Below, in pieces: positions 22,241-33,491 of a stretch of DNA of 64,000 nucleotides. This DNA is from Fagopyrum homotropicum (Eukaryota > Streptophyta > Magnoliopsida > Caryophyllales > Polygonaceae). Positions within the stretch are counted from its first letter, which is position 1; every line of letters begins with the position of its first letter. The DNA is taken from contig BSWB01000003.1 in the NCBI GenBank assembly GCA_033239125.1, forward strand, positions 109,636,320 to 109,700,319, in the 5' to 3' direction. The position numbers and the translations under genes were made by a program. A model generated the notes under the pieces. The model saw only the letters and a program-made list of their open reading frames with translations. It searched no databases and was not told the origin of the DNA.

Positions 22241-22275
22241 AGCATTCCTCTATCGAGGTATTTCATACACAAGGG

Positions 22276-22653
22276 ATGAACATAAACAAGGAAGTTATAC
22301 CATTCATTTCATTAAGTGATTTTATTAAGCATTGTGTACTCAAGGACTCTAGGACTTGCCGCTCATATCTAGCCTTGAACTATCATGACAACGTAGTTCA
22401 ATTGTTTTCTTTAAACTCCTTTGATTTCATATCGTTGCCTTTTGGCGAGCGAGTAAAGTTTATCACAGAAAAACAGGTGCACATTCTCCCGAACATGCAT
22501 GCAAAATCACGCATGAAGCTAGAGGAAAACGGAAAGCTACTTATGGTCAAGGATAATCGAATAGGCATGAAATTGCTACTTGATAAAGGAGATCTCATAT
22601 CATTGCAGCCAGGAAAGGACAAAATTCCAGAATATATCCAATTTTCATCTTGA
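22276..22653 (+). CDS. Unidentified ORF within a gypsy remnant (125 aa)
   Basis: An open frame from ATG to TGA with moderately hydrophobic content (FISLSDFIKHCVLKDSR near the start, LLLDKGDLISLQPGKDKIPE near the end). No signal peptide, membrane segment or motif I recognise. It stands between a gypsy protease remnant and a pol C-terminal remnant on the same strand, so it is more likely part of that element, or something inserted in it, than an independent gene. It could also be a chance frame. Confidence 0.3.
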   Translation: MNINKEVIPFISLSDFIKHCVLKDSRTCRSYLALNYHDNVVQLFSLNSFDFISLPFGERVKFITEKQVHILPNMHAKSRMKLEENGKLLMVKDNRIGMKLLLDKGDLISLQPGKDKIPEYIQFSS

Positions 22654-22855
22654 ATGATGATATATGGACGTCCAATATACATCTCGGCCCCTCCAGTGAG
22701 AATCTCTCTTGAGACTTTTGACCAAGATTCACTATTGTCGTGTGTTATGATTCACATCTTCAAGGCAAGAGTGTTGCAAACTTCGAGGGATCCTTCATGA
22801 GAGTCAAGAAAGTCCAAGTTTTCACCACAAAGCGACTTGAATTCTTATGTGATTA

Positions 22856-23113
22856 GTGATGAGCATGGTGCGGATTCGAAGAAGAATTTTTTTTCATGCA
22901 GGGGAGTATGATAAGGTACTATCTCCAACTCCGAGTATACAAGGACCAACCACTAGAACTAGAGTTAGAGCAAGAGCATCAAAAGAGAAGGAGGTTACAT
23001 CATCTTCATACATTGTCATAAAAGGATCTATCACTAGATCAAGAGCAAGGAGAATCCAAGAGGAGAAACTATACATAATTGAAGATTATCAAGGAACCAA
23101 AAAATGTGGCTAA
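22856..23113 (+). pseudogene. Gypsy pol C-terminal tail remnant
   Basis: Contains GEYDKVLSPTPSIQGPTTRT, then RARASKEKEV, and later GSITRSRARRIQEEK. Repeated Pro-(I/T)-T-R-(S/A)-R-A-(K/R) phrases with a GGxYD lead-in are characteristic of the tail after integrase in several plant gypsy elements. The remainder of integrase is missing upstream. It is followed by another AATCTCG word cluster and an LTR-like block. Confidence 0.55.
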
Positions 23114-23114
23114 A

Positions 23115-23232
23115 TCGAGATTTATGCAAGCCAGTCAAAATCTCGGCCTTGAGAACCAAATCTCACCCGAGATTCTAGTCGAGATTTACTTCTGTCGAGA
23201 TCCATAAGATCCAATCGAGATCTTATTAGTTG
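23115..23232 (+). repeat. AATCTCG / CGAGATT word array, part 2
   Basis: CGAGATTT, AAATCTCGGCC, AAATCTCACCCGAGATTC, TCGAGATTTAC, GTCGAGATCC and ATCGAGATC lie within about 115 bases, immediately before the LTR-like block. Further copies are near 23768-23823, including AATCTCGCTCGAGATT. Confidence 0.6.
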
Positions 23233-23234
23233 TT

Positions 23235-23900
23235 AGATATTTTATTTTTTTTAATATCTTTAAAAGCTCTAAGCATTCTAAAGGTATCTTTTGGTTTTGA
23301 TCCTATCTTTTAGGATTTTTTTTTATCTTTTAGAGGAATCTCTTCCATAAATAGCCTTAGAGGACGAGATTCTTGGGTAGATTTTGACTGATTATTATTT
23401 CCACAATATTGTGAGATACTCGTTGCTTCCCTTATAAAGTTTGTGTTTTATTCATTTCAATTCAATCAAAAAGAGGGCCATGAATTGAATAGTTGTGAAG
23501 TCCTAGCTAGGTTGTTCTTGTGTGTCTTAATCTTATTTAAGATTGTTGCCACTAGTCAAACTATTCCCTCCTTGTGCTTGTCTTATCTAGAAGGCTTGCG
23601 TAAGGTTAAAGAAGGAAGGGTTAAGGTAATTCTTTGTTGAGGGTTTCACTCCATTGGTCAAGGTTCTTTGCAAGTCTAAACATTAAGTCTTTTCATATTT
23701 CCGTATTTTCATTCCATTATTCATCTTCTTATCTATCCATTATCATTCCATCAAACTCACGTTCTTTGTGTTCGATTTCCACAAATCTCAGTCTTACCAT
23801 ACGAATCTCGCTCGAGATTCCAACCGATATTTTCTTTTGTTGTTAGTTTCGTAGACTTCAATCTAGATCGGGAAACTGTGGCATCAAATCTGCGTCATTT
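23235..23900 (+). repeat. LTR-like block of the gypsy remnant
   Basis: Starts TGTTAGATATTTT, is T-rich, has a TATA-like CCATAAATAGCC at about 23346, then a leader-like region, and ends with the AATCTCG pair. Position after the pol tail fits a 3' LTR, but no second copy in the window confirms the ends. Confidence 0.35.
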
Positions 23901-24848
23901 TATCTTTCTTAAAACAATGTTTTGACCCCAAACTAACTTGTTGAAGGAAATTATCCAACAACAATTGATTTTTAAGTAAAGTGGAAGAACAAGCGGTATA
24001 AGAGTGAGGACATGTGGATCTCTAATATCAAATACTTTTTCCTAGTCCTTCTCGAATAATGGAATATAGTCCTGTAAAAATCTCGACTAACAAATTATTT
24101 TCTTGAAAAATCTTGAGCGGCTTATGTTCAAATGAACAATTTTGAGTGTAATGCTCTAATGTCTAACTATGTGTGGTATATTTACCTTCCTAGTGTCTTT
24201 CCGTCTATTTTCTAGATTATTTTAGGATTTTAGGAGATGCAAACTCTTGTTTGGATGTTCCTTTTTGCCTTGATCCACTTGTGAACAATATCCTTTCGAC
24301 AAACCTTCAGCTCTAGATTAAGATTACCGACCCTTTTGATAGAGCCAAAAATCTGTCTATTTTCATGGAACTAAAACTGAAATTTTCAATCTTTTTGTTG
24401 AGAAAAGTTGTTTGAACTTTTGAAAAAGCATGAAGCTTTAGACAAATGTCGTAGACTTCATCCGTTGCGATGCTTTGGAGTGGCCGGTCACTAGATATTA
24501 TTTCCCCTTTTGCTTACCCTTGTATTAAAAAAAAGGAGAACATATAATTGCACAACTAAACAAAAAATAGGAAAGAACAACTAAGAAAAGAGAGTTGTGT
24601 GTGGATCTAGTGTTGGACGTCTACTCCTCTACTCCCTTTTCAAATGAGCTTGAATTTGGGTCTAGTTTATGTAGTATAGGATATGAGTGAATCTTGATAA
24701 CTTGGAATGGGCTTTTTGGTTCTTTTTGAATCTTCTCTTAGAATGGTTCGTCTCGATCACAAGTAGCATCAAAGGTAATTACTAATTGTAGAACTAGGAA
24801 TATCATTAAATTGTCTTCTGGATAAAATTGTTGATGTGTCCATGATCT
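23901..24848. other. Intergenic DNA without supported features
   Basis: AT-rich, with a few degenerate AATCTCG-like words near 24075-24110 and a short A-run near 24525 that could mark the 3' end of a LINE or SINE. No gene seen. Confidence 0.4.
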
Positions 24849-27301
24849 TATTTTACAACCCATGACAGCCTTACAAAACATAAATATATTAATAACATGC
24901 ATGTCGAACGGAAGACTCCCCCGTCCCCGTCTAATGAGTAAGTGGACCCGGCTGACCATCCGTCCCGGATCTCTCTACAAATGTATATCTCTACAAAATC
25001 TACAAAACGGATAGCTAACAATCCAAATATAAGTAGAATAAGAATAGCACAAACATAACCCAGGCAAAATAAAACAATCATCATGCTGGCACACAAACCG
25101 GTTATTATGTGATAATTTAGGTGATTCACTTTATTCCCTTTTTAAAGTTGTTGCACGAGAAATCTAAGATTTCTCGCCTCCGTTCCTTATCCAAGTAGTG
25201 ATGGTTTGGCACACCTCCGCCGGTAGTGTCCCCGCAAACCAAGTATGGACTAGTCCCTAAAGAAACCCCCAGTCGCCCTCGGGCTTACTAGGCAGAATGC
25301 ACCGCCCGTTACTCCTAGGCCAAAATGTATGTCGGCAGTAGTTAAATAACAATAAGTATACTTATACACATATCATTCAAACATCACTATCATTATTCAC
25401 ACTCATATCTAGAAGTTAGCTAAGTAAGCCCAAAGACTTACCTGAATCCAATCTCTACTCTCGTAATATCAACTCGGTCTGCAACCGTAGAAACTCAAAC
25501 GCTTGTTATACAAGACAGGTGGATCAAATATGTATCTCACTTCTTTAGAAGTCTCCAACTTCTAAGATATTCAATCGATCATAAAGAAATTATCAAAATA
25601 CCCTCATAAGGGTAAAAAGACTATTTTACCTCTGAGTCTCAAAACTCTAGAAATATTCCTAGAATATTTCTTAAACTTCCTATGAACCACAAAAGCATAG
25701 ACCAACACTCACAGGAAAGTTTTATTTACTCTCTTGAAAAACTCACTAAGGCCCTACTTTGGCCGAACTAAAGACACTCTTACAATATTCCAAAAATTCA
25801 AAAGAAATTATATAAACCTTCTATGCTATATATTTTACTCATAAGAATAAAGAACTTCCCAAAAAAAACAACTAACAATTATATAAAAAAAAATAAATTG
25901 GCTCCTCAATGCAAATCTTCCATACTTAGCCATTTTTCTCATTCTTATAAAAACTGCCCAACTATCTTACTTTGGAACCCTATAGCTTCTAATCCGACCG
26001 TTGAAAAGTTCCTATATTTTAACATAACAAACCTTATATATTCACCTACAACATATTAACAACTCATCGATGGATGATCAACCTAAGGTATCAAAACTTC
26101 CTCTCAAAAACAGTAGATCAAGACTGAAATAGAAGGGTATACAACACATCTCCACTTCGATCCTCTCTACTCACATATTCAGTCATTAATAACCCAGTGT
26201 CTCTAGTTCGAGTCCCACATATCGCAAAATTCCGAATAAACACTTACTCAAACATCCTAGGTTCGATTCCTAGTGAGATCACAAGGTATCTGTTAAACCC
26301 GTACCCCTGTATGCCTAAAGCCTCCAAGTATACCCTGCTACCCAGAAACGAAACCTCCAGGAGATACTAGCCTAAGCCTCATCAACATAATAACACATCT
26401 CCTCTCACCACTAACTAAAACTATCAGACCATCAATCTACAATTGCCTAAGCTACTATTGGAACAACAACTAAAACAGGAAACCACGAGGCAGCGAGGTA
26501 AGGGAACTCACCGCCCAGGATATCGATCGATCGAGACGCTCGATTACAGACCGCAACGAGGAGGAGGAGAAGGCGGCTTGGGGTGTGGCTTCTACCGAAC
26601 CCTTGCTTTATTGTTAATTGGGTGCGAAGCAGCGTCGGCCTACGTAGACAATTATGCAACATCATTTCCTTGCCGATCCCATTCGACAAAAGAAGGTGAA
26701 GAGTGCGTCTCTTACCTCAACACTACAGTGGCGATGGTTTCAATTCTCGTCGACAACGGTAGAGGTGCGGTCGCTCGGTTTTGTGGCGTTGTGATGGAGG
26801 TGATGACTAACCTTGGCGTGTGGTCAGCAGTCGAAGGCCGGAGGTCTATGGTCCACGTCTGAGGTCGATAGTTTGATCGCTCTCCAGCGGTAGCAGTGGC
26901 GGCGTGCAGCAGACAAGGGTGTCGGTCCTATGTTAATTGCTGCATCTAGGTATAGAGATGATGAACGAGAGTCCGGATGCGGGATGAGAAGTAAGGTACG
27001 GTTGAAAAGGCGAGGTTTACGAAAATGTGGTACGTAATTTAGGGAGTTAGGATATGCTGATGGGTTAGAGGGTAGATTAGGTTAAGGATTTAATTAGGGT
27101 TAAAGTTTAATTAATATTAATTAGGCCCAAGACTTGTAGGGGAAGAGATCATGCGGTTTGGCCCAACATGGTAGCCCATGTATAAAAAAATAATGGCCCA
27201 TCAATGAAATTTCGACACTGCTAATACCTTGATAAAGCTAATATCCGTCCGATAATTGTAAACATGATATGATTACCGGAATAAAATTTCCGGGTTTTAC
27301 A
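24849..27301 (-). repeat. 3' LTR of chromovirus element 5 (end truncated)
   Basis: On the minus strand it starts TGTAAAACCCGGAAATTTTA at 27301, preceded by the polypurine-like AAGGGGTGACTAAA. It shares structure with the solo LTR at 43505-46162 and has a 570-bp inverted partial copy at 37414-37983. It stops at about 24849, roughly 160 bases short of the LTR end seen in that copy. Open frames inside (for example 26443-26862) show no protein motif. Confidence 0.65.
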
Positions 27302-28858
27302 TTTAGTCACCCCTTAAAATAAGTTTCATCCCGACACTTGGATAAGATACGTCACTCAAGTAGCCTTCTATAAATAGACCCGAGATATCTAAGTCTTCTT
27401 TTAAAGAATCTTCCCCCTAACTTCCTAACGTGAAAGTATCTCTCAAATGTTATAGATCAACAACACATGAAATAACACATACTCAATCAATACATAGTTA
27501 TGTAGATCGCACCAAACATCATCCGAGTACTAACTCGGCAGTACAGAAGTAGCGGCAACTCCGCAAAGAACTCTGGATCACTACACCTAATGCTCTCTTC
27601 CGTATCCCGTGTAGCCTCACCGGCTCATCGTCTAGTCCAGTGAATCCTCAACATCGGTATATCCTTAGAGCGTAGACATCTTGTACTACACTCTAGGACG
27701 GCTACTAGATACTCTACAAAATTATGATCCGGCTCAACTATCAAATCCTCATGGCTAATGGCGTGTCCCGGATCTAGTGTGTACTCTTTCAACTTAGGCA
27801 TGTAGAACACCGGGTGGACACCATCTAGTATGGTTAGGAGTTCTAGTCGATAAATAACTTCCCAATCTTCTTCAAGAACTCACAAGGTTACATTTCTCGA
27901 TTTACTTTCCAATACTTTTGACGATTTTCCGAGAATAGCTAAAAAAAAACTTTACTCCTTTGTGGACCCCACTGGCTTCTAACCTCTCGAGAGAAAAATT
28001 ATGCCCCTCAAATTTGGAGAAAAAGTCTTAGACATATCCCGGCACTTTATTAAGTGCCTAATACTCTTGGTAAGACAACTCAATTGGTCCCGGTACTATA
28101 ATGTGACCCAATCGGATTATTCCTTCATTAATGAATCTTCACCTACTTCTAGTTAGTTTCCAACTTACTATAACCCAAAAGTCACACTCCATGTGGAGAT
28201 TTTCATATCGATCTATAATTCCTTAACTTGGGGTCATAGTTGAAGTAACATTGAGTTTTGGTTTTGTGGGTTATGGGCCCACCACGCTTCCGCTGCGGTA
28301 TTGTGATCAATCTGTTGCCACCCATTTGTCATAATGGCGTCTTCTGTGATCCATGATGATTTACCAAAATCTTGTGTAACTTCCTTTCTAATAATCGGAA
28401 AGATCTACTCAAAACCTACCGTCGGTCTAGAGATGATTTACTCTAGTAACGTGATAGTTCGTGCTCTAAGTTGTATGCACTGGTTGTCCAGAACTTTGAG
28501 ATAGACCATCCATATCTATCAGAAACGATAGTCCTCAGCACTCCATGGGGTCTTACACTGTGTCAAATGAACTCCTCAGCTAGACGACTCACCGGTCACG
28601 TCTCCTTTGAAGAATTGGAACGTGCGTCTTTAGACATTCCCAGAATTCCCTTTTGTCTCATCGGAACTTGACTTACTAATCGCCAGGACTTATACAATGT
28701 AGTTGTCCTTCCACAATTATTTTGACCTCCAGCTTAGGAGTACATCACGTTGACCAACAAGTCATTACACTGACCTATTTACCATCTGGTCATGGAGTTT
28801 TCTATTTAGCTCCAAATTCTTGAGGTGCGGTAACAAGTCTACAACGAGACCATAATAC
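27302..28858 (-). pseudogene. Element 5 pol remnant: integrase core to chromodomain
   Basis: Read downwards from 28858: integrase core pieces near 28440-28740 (SRLAEEFI, then HGVLRTIVSDR and ISKFW) in shifting frames, a decayed integrase C-terminal region, then a clear block at 27625-27810: FYMPKLKEYTLDPGHAISHE, with a chromodomain-like end (LRSKDIPMLRIHW, then AGEATRDTEESI). These place it among chromoviruses, whose chromodomain guides integration to marked chromatin. Many stops; dead. The 5' continuation is at 35263-37413, beyond the inserted element 2AB. Confidence 0.6.
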
Positions 28859-30567
28859 TGTTCACTCCAAAAGGTGTGTACAAGTAGTAAAATTTATACC
28901 AAGAATAATTGCAAATAGCGAACCCGCAGTGTACGGATCGATTGTAATAAAAGCAAGAATTCCAGGGTCAAATACAGGAACTCTAGTGAAACAAAGATTG
29001 GTAATTCAGGTTGTCAATCAAAAACAAGCAACAAAGCAAAGATATCAAAGATGATGTAATAATTAGATAAAGAAAATGCGGATTCTAGAGATTAAAGCAT
29101 CCAGCTGTAGTTCCGACTCAAGATCTCAAAGGATAACGTGGACAAAGCTGAGGTTTGCAAAGGGAAGGTATTTCGAAAGTGGGAATAGAATACTGGGTAA
29201 GTCTCACTACTCACTATCCCAAACCAAAGATCCTCTCACCGGGTAAGTCTCAAGGTACTAAGGAAAGGAACTATAATCTCAAACAAACACACCACCCAAG
29301 GGGATAGAATCAACCTTTACCGGGTAAGTCTCAGGCTATCTCTCAAAGATGGGATGAAGGCACATTCAAACCCCAATAAAGGATAAACCTTTATTACCTA
29401 CACTCATGATCTTGGGTATTCAAACAAAGGAATCACCGGGTAAGTCTCATCCTAGGCTTTCGTTGAACAGGGAAAGGTATAACAAGGATAAGATTTGGCA
29501 AACTAGAACCTCAACTCAGATAAGGATCAGGAAAGGTCTCGCCTCGCTCAGTTAGTATCCCATCTCGGTCGAGATGTTCCACAACTGACTGAGCTGTTCG
29601 TCGGTTAAGGTAAATGCTCGAGCTTTCAGGGTCCACTGGGGTTAGGATCATTCTATCACCGTCTTTCCCACAACCTTCAGCCAATCACCCTAGAATCGCA
29701 TAAAGAACTTAGCCAACAATCATCATGATAACAATAATCAAATATGTAAGAAAGGAATCAATATTCAAACAAGAAAACCTTAACACAAAGGTCTCAATAA
29801 CTGAATCAAACAAACAAACAAACAAACAATCAGCGTTCCTCAATCACAAATAAGAAAAGACAACAAACCAAATCAAACTAAGAAAATCTTACAAACTTCC
29901 TTCAAACTTCCTTCAAACTTGATACCTCCCTTCCTTGATCTTCAACCTTCAAAACATCCTTCAAAACTTCCTTCAATTTTGGAGAATTATGGTCCTTTGA
30001 TCCGGAATTTCCGAGATGATTTGAAGATGGCTGAATTCCAGAAAATCAGCTCATATATATGGCAGAATTATCTTCCAAAGATAAAATATCTTAAAAATAT
30101 AATTTCCTTCCTTAAAATATCTTGCAATCTTCCTTGCTTCCAAAATATATCAGCCAAAGGATATTCTTCCTTCCGGAAATCCATCCAAAAATATATGATA
30201 TTCTCTTTCCAAAAATAGAGATCTCAGCCATAAATAAAGATCTTATGTCCCGTCATTACTTCGCCTCGGTCCAGACGCTCCTAAAGATCACCTCGGTCGA
30301 GGTGGCACTATAGTCAACCAGGTGAGTCTCAGTTGAGTGTGAAACTCTCTAATCTGGTCCAAAATCAATCTTATAAATCATTTCCATGCTTCCTGAGCTC
30401 TTCTTATGATTCCTCAATGCTCCAGAATGTAGCTCCAATGACTCATTCGCTTCCTTAGCTCTATTTCGGTCTAAAACGTGCCATTTTCCCTACAATTACA
30501 ACGAAACTAGGTGTAGACCTCGATTCCCGCAAAGGTAGACAAAACAACAATATAATACATGCTATCA
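28859..30567 (-). repeat. 3' LTR of element 2AB (1709 bp)
   Basis: Minus-strand ends TGATAGCATG (30567) and GGAGTGAACA (28859). Palindromic words at 30289-30304 (CACCTCGGTCGAGGTG, upstream of a TATA-like site near 30050) and 29561-29576 (CATCTCGGTCGAGATG). Four copies of the motif ACCGGGTAAGTCTCA (plus-strand reading; first copy one base off) lie at about 29192, 29237, 29318 and 29434. About 76 bases present in the other LTR between two TATAAT words are deleted here. Confidence 0.9.
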
Positions 30568-32224
30568 AAATACCCCATACTTGTCCCTTGCTTGTCCCCA
30601 AGCAAGATCCAAATCTTAGATACAAGATAGGATGGATTATAAGTCATCAAAATGATCAATGAAAAACCTTTCAAAAACATTTTGGTGGTGTGCTCCACTC
30701 ATAGATCACCCTAAGAGAATGCTTCATGGAAGATGAAATCAAGACATGATGAAAACATTTTATGAATATAAGAAAGTTGTTCATCTTTGCATAAAATCAT
30801 AGAATGCATATTAAATCATATTTATCGAAATCAATCATGTATAATCCAGTTTAAACCACTAAGTCAATCATCATACTCGAGGTCTCAAGGGCTTCCAAAA
30901 GAGGTCAAGAAACGTGTCAGGGTGAGATGTATATAGGGTAATTTGGTGCTAGAATCCGGGAATAGGATCTTTTCTTCACTTTCTTTGAATCACAACATCT
31001 TCCACCTATAAGCTTTGCTTATTTTTGTAGTTTACTTTAGTTTTTAGGAACATGGACAGAGGTGCACAATAACCAAAGCCTAGGAGATCAGCAATCATCA
31101 ATTTCTCGAGATGCCTCAAACCCTTGATGCATACCATGACCCGTTAGGACTATCGACCAATCCGACTTTGGAAAGACACAAACACCCGTCTATGTGAATG
31201 GTGCCGAGTTACTCATAATCAAGATCAACGTCCCCAAACCTAATTTGTTTCTTTCTAACATCTTCAACCAACATCTCAACTTCATTTCACTTGATTTACG
31301 TCACTTGCATCCGAATTCCCGGATAGGTAAAGGGACGCAAATATGTATATGAGGGGCTAAAGCATGGTCAAGAAGAAGAAGAAGAAGAAGAGAATGAATT
31401 GTCTTAGTCATCCCAGGAAGAATGTGATAGAACTCATAATGTGGTGTCAACCTTCAAATCCAACATAATTTTGATAAAAACAAAGTATTAAACATGCTAC
31501 AATTTCAAACAAAGCATTTTGCAACTTAAACATATCATAAAACCTTTCGAGCATATAAAGATTTCAAAACCAATCTGCAAACAGAATCATCATCGAGGTC
31601 ATATCCAGAGAAGAAGCACAAAACATTTCGAAAATCTTTTCAGTTAAGAACTATCTCGGTCGAGGTGTTCCGACGTCATCCGAGGTGTTCAACCTCGATC
31701 GGCCATGAACATCTCGATCGAGCCATAAATTTTTTTTTTCAAACAGGTTTTTTGACGTTTTCTCAAATAGAAACCTATAGGTATGCATATAATGACAGAT
31801 AAGCACATAAAACCAAATAAGCAATATTATCCGAAAGAGTCATACAAGCCGTAGTAGCACATAAGTCACATAAATACATCCAAATACTCCATACTTGGGA
31901 CACATTGTCCCAATGGGTCAAATATAAGTCTAAAAGTCAGAATACTCACCGAACCTAACTGAACTGCATACAGAAATAAGAAACAACTCCCAGATAAGAC
32001 CATCTCGGTTGGCGAAGAACATCTCGGTCGAGGCGTTCTGATAACATCCAAGATGTATCTCAGTCAAGCTCCGTTTTCTCAACTTCTCGAACATCAATCC
32101 TTCCATGTAGCTCATGAGTTGTAATTTATTCTTAGAGAGTACCTGATTCCTGTCTAGGAGGACGCAAAAACAAAATGAAGCAAACTATCTAAACTAAGCT
32201 AGAAAAGGGAAAAGAAAGCAATAC
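30568..32224 (-). other. Noncoding 3' region of element 2AB
   Basis: Follows the post-pol hairpin. No post-pol ORF remains. It has palindromic words near 31652-31667, 31691-31725 and 32001-32035, a GAA-repeat near 31370, and the polypurine-like AGTATGGGGTATTT next to the LTR. Confidence 0.6.
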
Positions 32225-32242
32225 CTTGGGTTGCCTCCCAAG
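32225..32242 (-). promoter_or_regulatory. Conserved post-pol hairpin (element 2AB)
   Basis: Same 18-base stem-loop as at 6993-7010, retained although nearly all of pol is gone. Confidence 0.55.
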
Positions 32243-32362
32243 AAGCGCTTAGTTTAAGGTCGCTAGCTGGACCGTTCTCTATGGAATTACTTAATGTACC
32301 TCGAACACCTTGGAGTGCTCATCACAACCATCATAAAAATCTTTCAAAAAGATATCCGTTCT

Positions 32363-32602
32363 TCATTTCACCGGAAAATGGTAGGATCTCCCACGTACAT
32401 GCTTGTATGGTTTGATTCTCACCGGAATCCTTTTAGCTTTCCTGCACTTTAATGGGACATAATCTAGCCTTGTGTCCCATTCTTTCCTGGATCTAGAAAT
32501 CAGCTTTTCATAAATCCTCTTTGCTTCCCCATCTACAGCTTGGGGATGATGCATGGTCCTTGTCATGTGAATGACCCCATACTTGAGCAAAAGACACTTC
32601 AT
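32363..32602 (-). pseudogene. Integrase fragment of element 2AB
   Basis: 80 codons corresponding to the end of the integrase core and the following segment: LLLKYGVIHMTRTMHHPQ, EKLISRSRKEWDTRLD, and YHFPVK. The Glu-bearing helix reads GEAKRIYEKL. It is joined almost directly to the gag remnant, so everything between was deleted. Confidence 0.65.
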
Positions 32603-32606
32603 TGCC

Positions 32607-33395
32607 TTAACGGTGAAGTGCTTGATAGCTCCGTTCCTCGTATTCCAAGGAGCATCTTTTTTTCAGCAAATTCAAGGGAGGTTTCATCTTGATCTTAGAA
32701 GGTTCTTTCGGAAGAGACCTCCAACTCTTCGGTGCATCCCTGTAATGATTAGTAATTTCAAAGATGATTTTTAAGGGAGTAAGAGAATATACCAGATCAA
32801 GCGTTTCAAGCTTTGGGATGAGAATCATGTCAAGAGGAGAGTCTGCACATGGAATCTCTTCTATCTTCTCCGGTTGTGCCTCAACGTGGGCCAATGGTTC
32901 AGCAGTTTGGCCAAGGTGCTTTACTTCTTCCTCTTTTTCTTTTTCAAGAACTTGTAGAGGAACATCGGGTTCAATAAGAGGAATGCTCAAGACTTGGAAT
33001 TCTTCATCGCTGGATAAATGATCTTCCAAGGTTTTATAAGATCCAGATATAGCGTTCATGTCGTCTTTCATCTTGTCCATCACTTTTAACATCTTTTCCA
33101 GCATCATTTGTATCCGATCCTCGGAGGTTTGTTGAGGAGGTTACACTTGAGGCATATAAGATACTTCTCTTTGCTCATAAAACATATGAGGGGGATTAAG
33201 CTCATCCCGATATGCGAGTTCATCCTCAATGGCTTCCTCTCTTTTTCTTTCGTCACTAAACCAATAATAGCCATACTTCTCCTCCAAATATTCATAATGG
33301 TCCGCCCTAGCAAGTTTTCTTGCTCGCCAAAATAGATCAAATGTAGGTTCATAGCGACTCACAACCATTGAAATCCTGAAAACTACAAAACTCAT
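32607..33395 (-). pseudogene. Gag N-terminal remnant of element 2AB
   Basis: One frame of about 262 codons with a single TAA at 33141-33143. The first part has ARKLARADHYEYLEEKYGYY and acidic stretches; the second is a Glu/Lys-rich, coiled-coil-like segment (MMLEKMLKVMDKMKDDMN). The capsid core, the Asn-rich linker and the protease are missing. No similarity to the gag of element 1 is obvious beyond its position behind the primer site. Confidence 0.5.
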
Positions 33396-33467
33396 AGGAA
33401 AAGATCAAATGCAAAAACAAAAGCTTCCAAGCTAGACAACCAAATACCGAACTCGGTCTTGACTAAG

Positions 33468-33485
33468 TCCCCGGCAACGGCACCA
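33468..33485 (-). other. Primer-binding site of element 2AB
   Basis: Minus strand TGGTGCCGTTGCCGGGGA, one change from element 1's tRNA-Asp site, six bases from the LTR end. Confidence 0.85.
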
Positions 33486-33491
33486 AAAACT

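Noticed and set aside
26443..26862. 139-codon plus-strand frame with a possible hydrophobic start
   Set aside because: Lies inside a chromovirus LTR on the antisense strand; no recognisable domain and no conservation in the related solo LTR.
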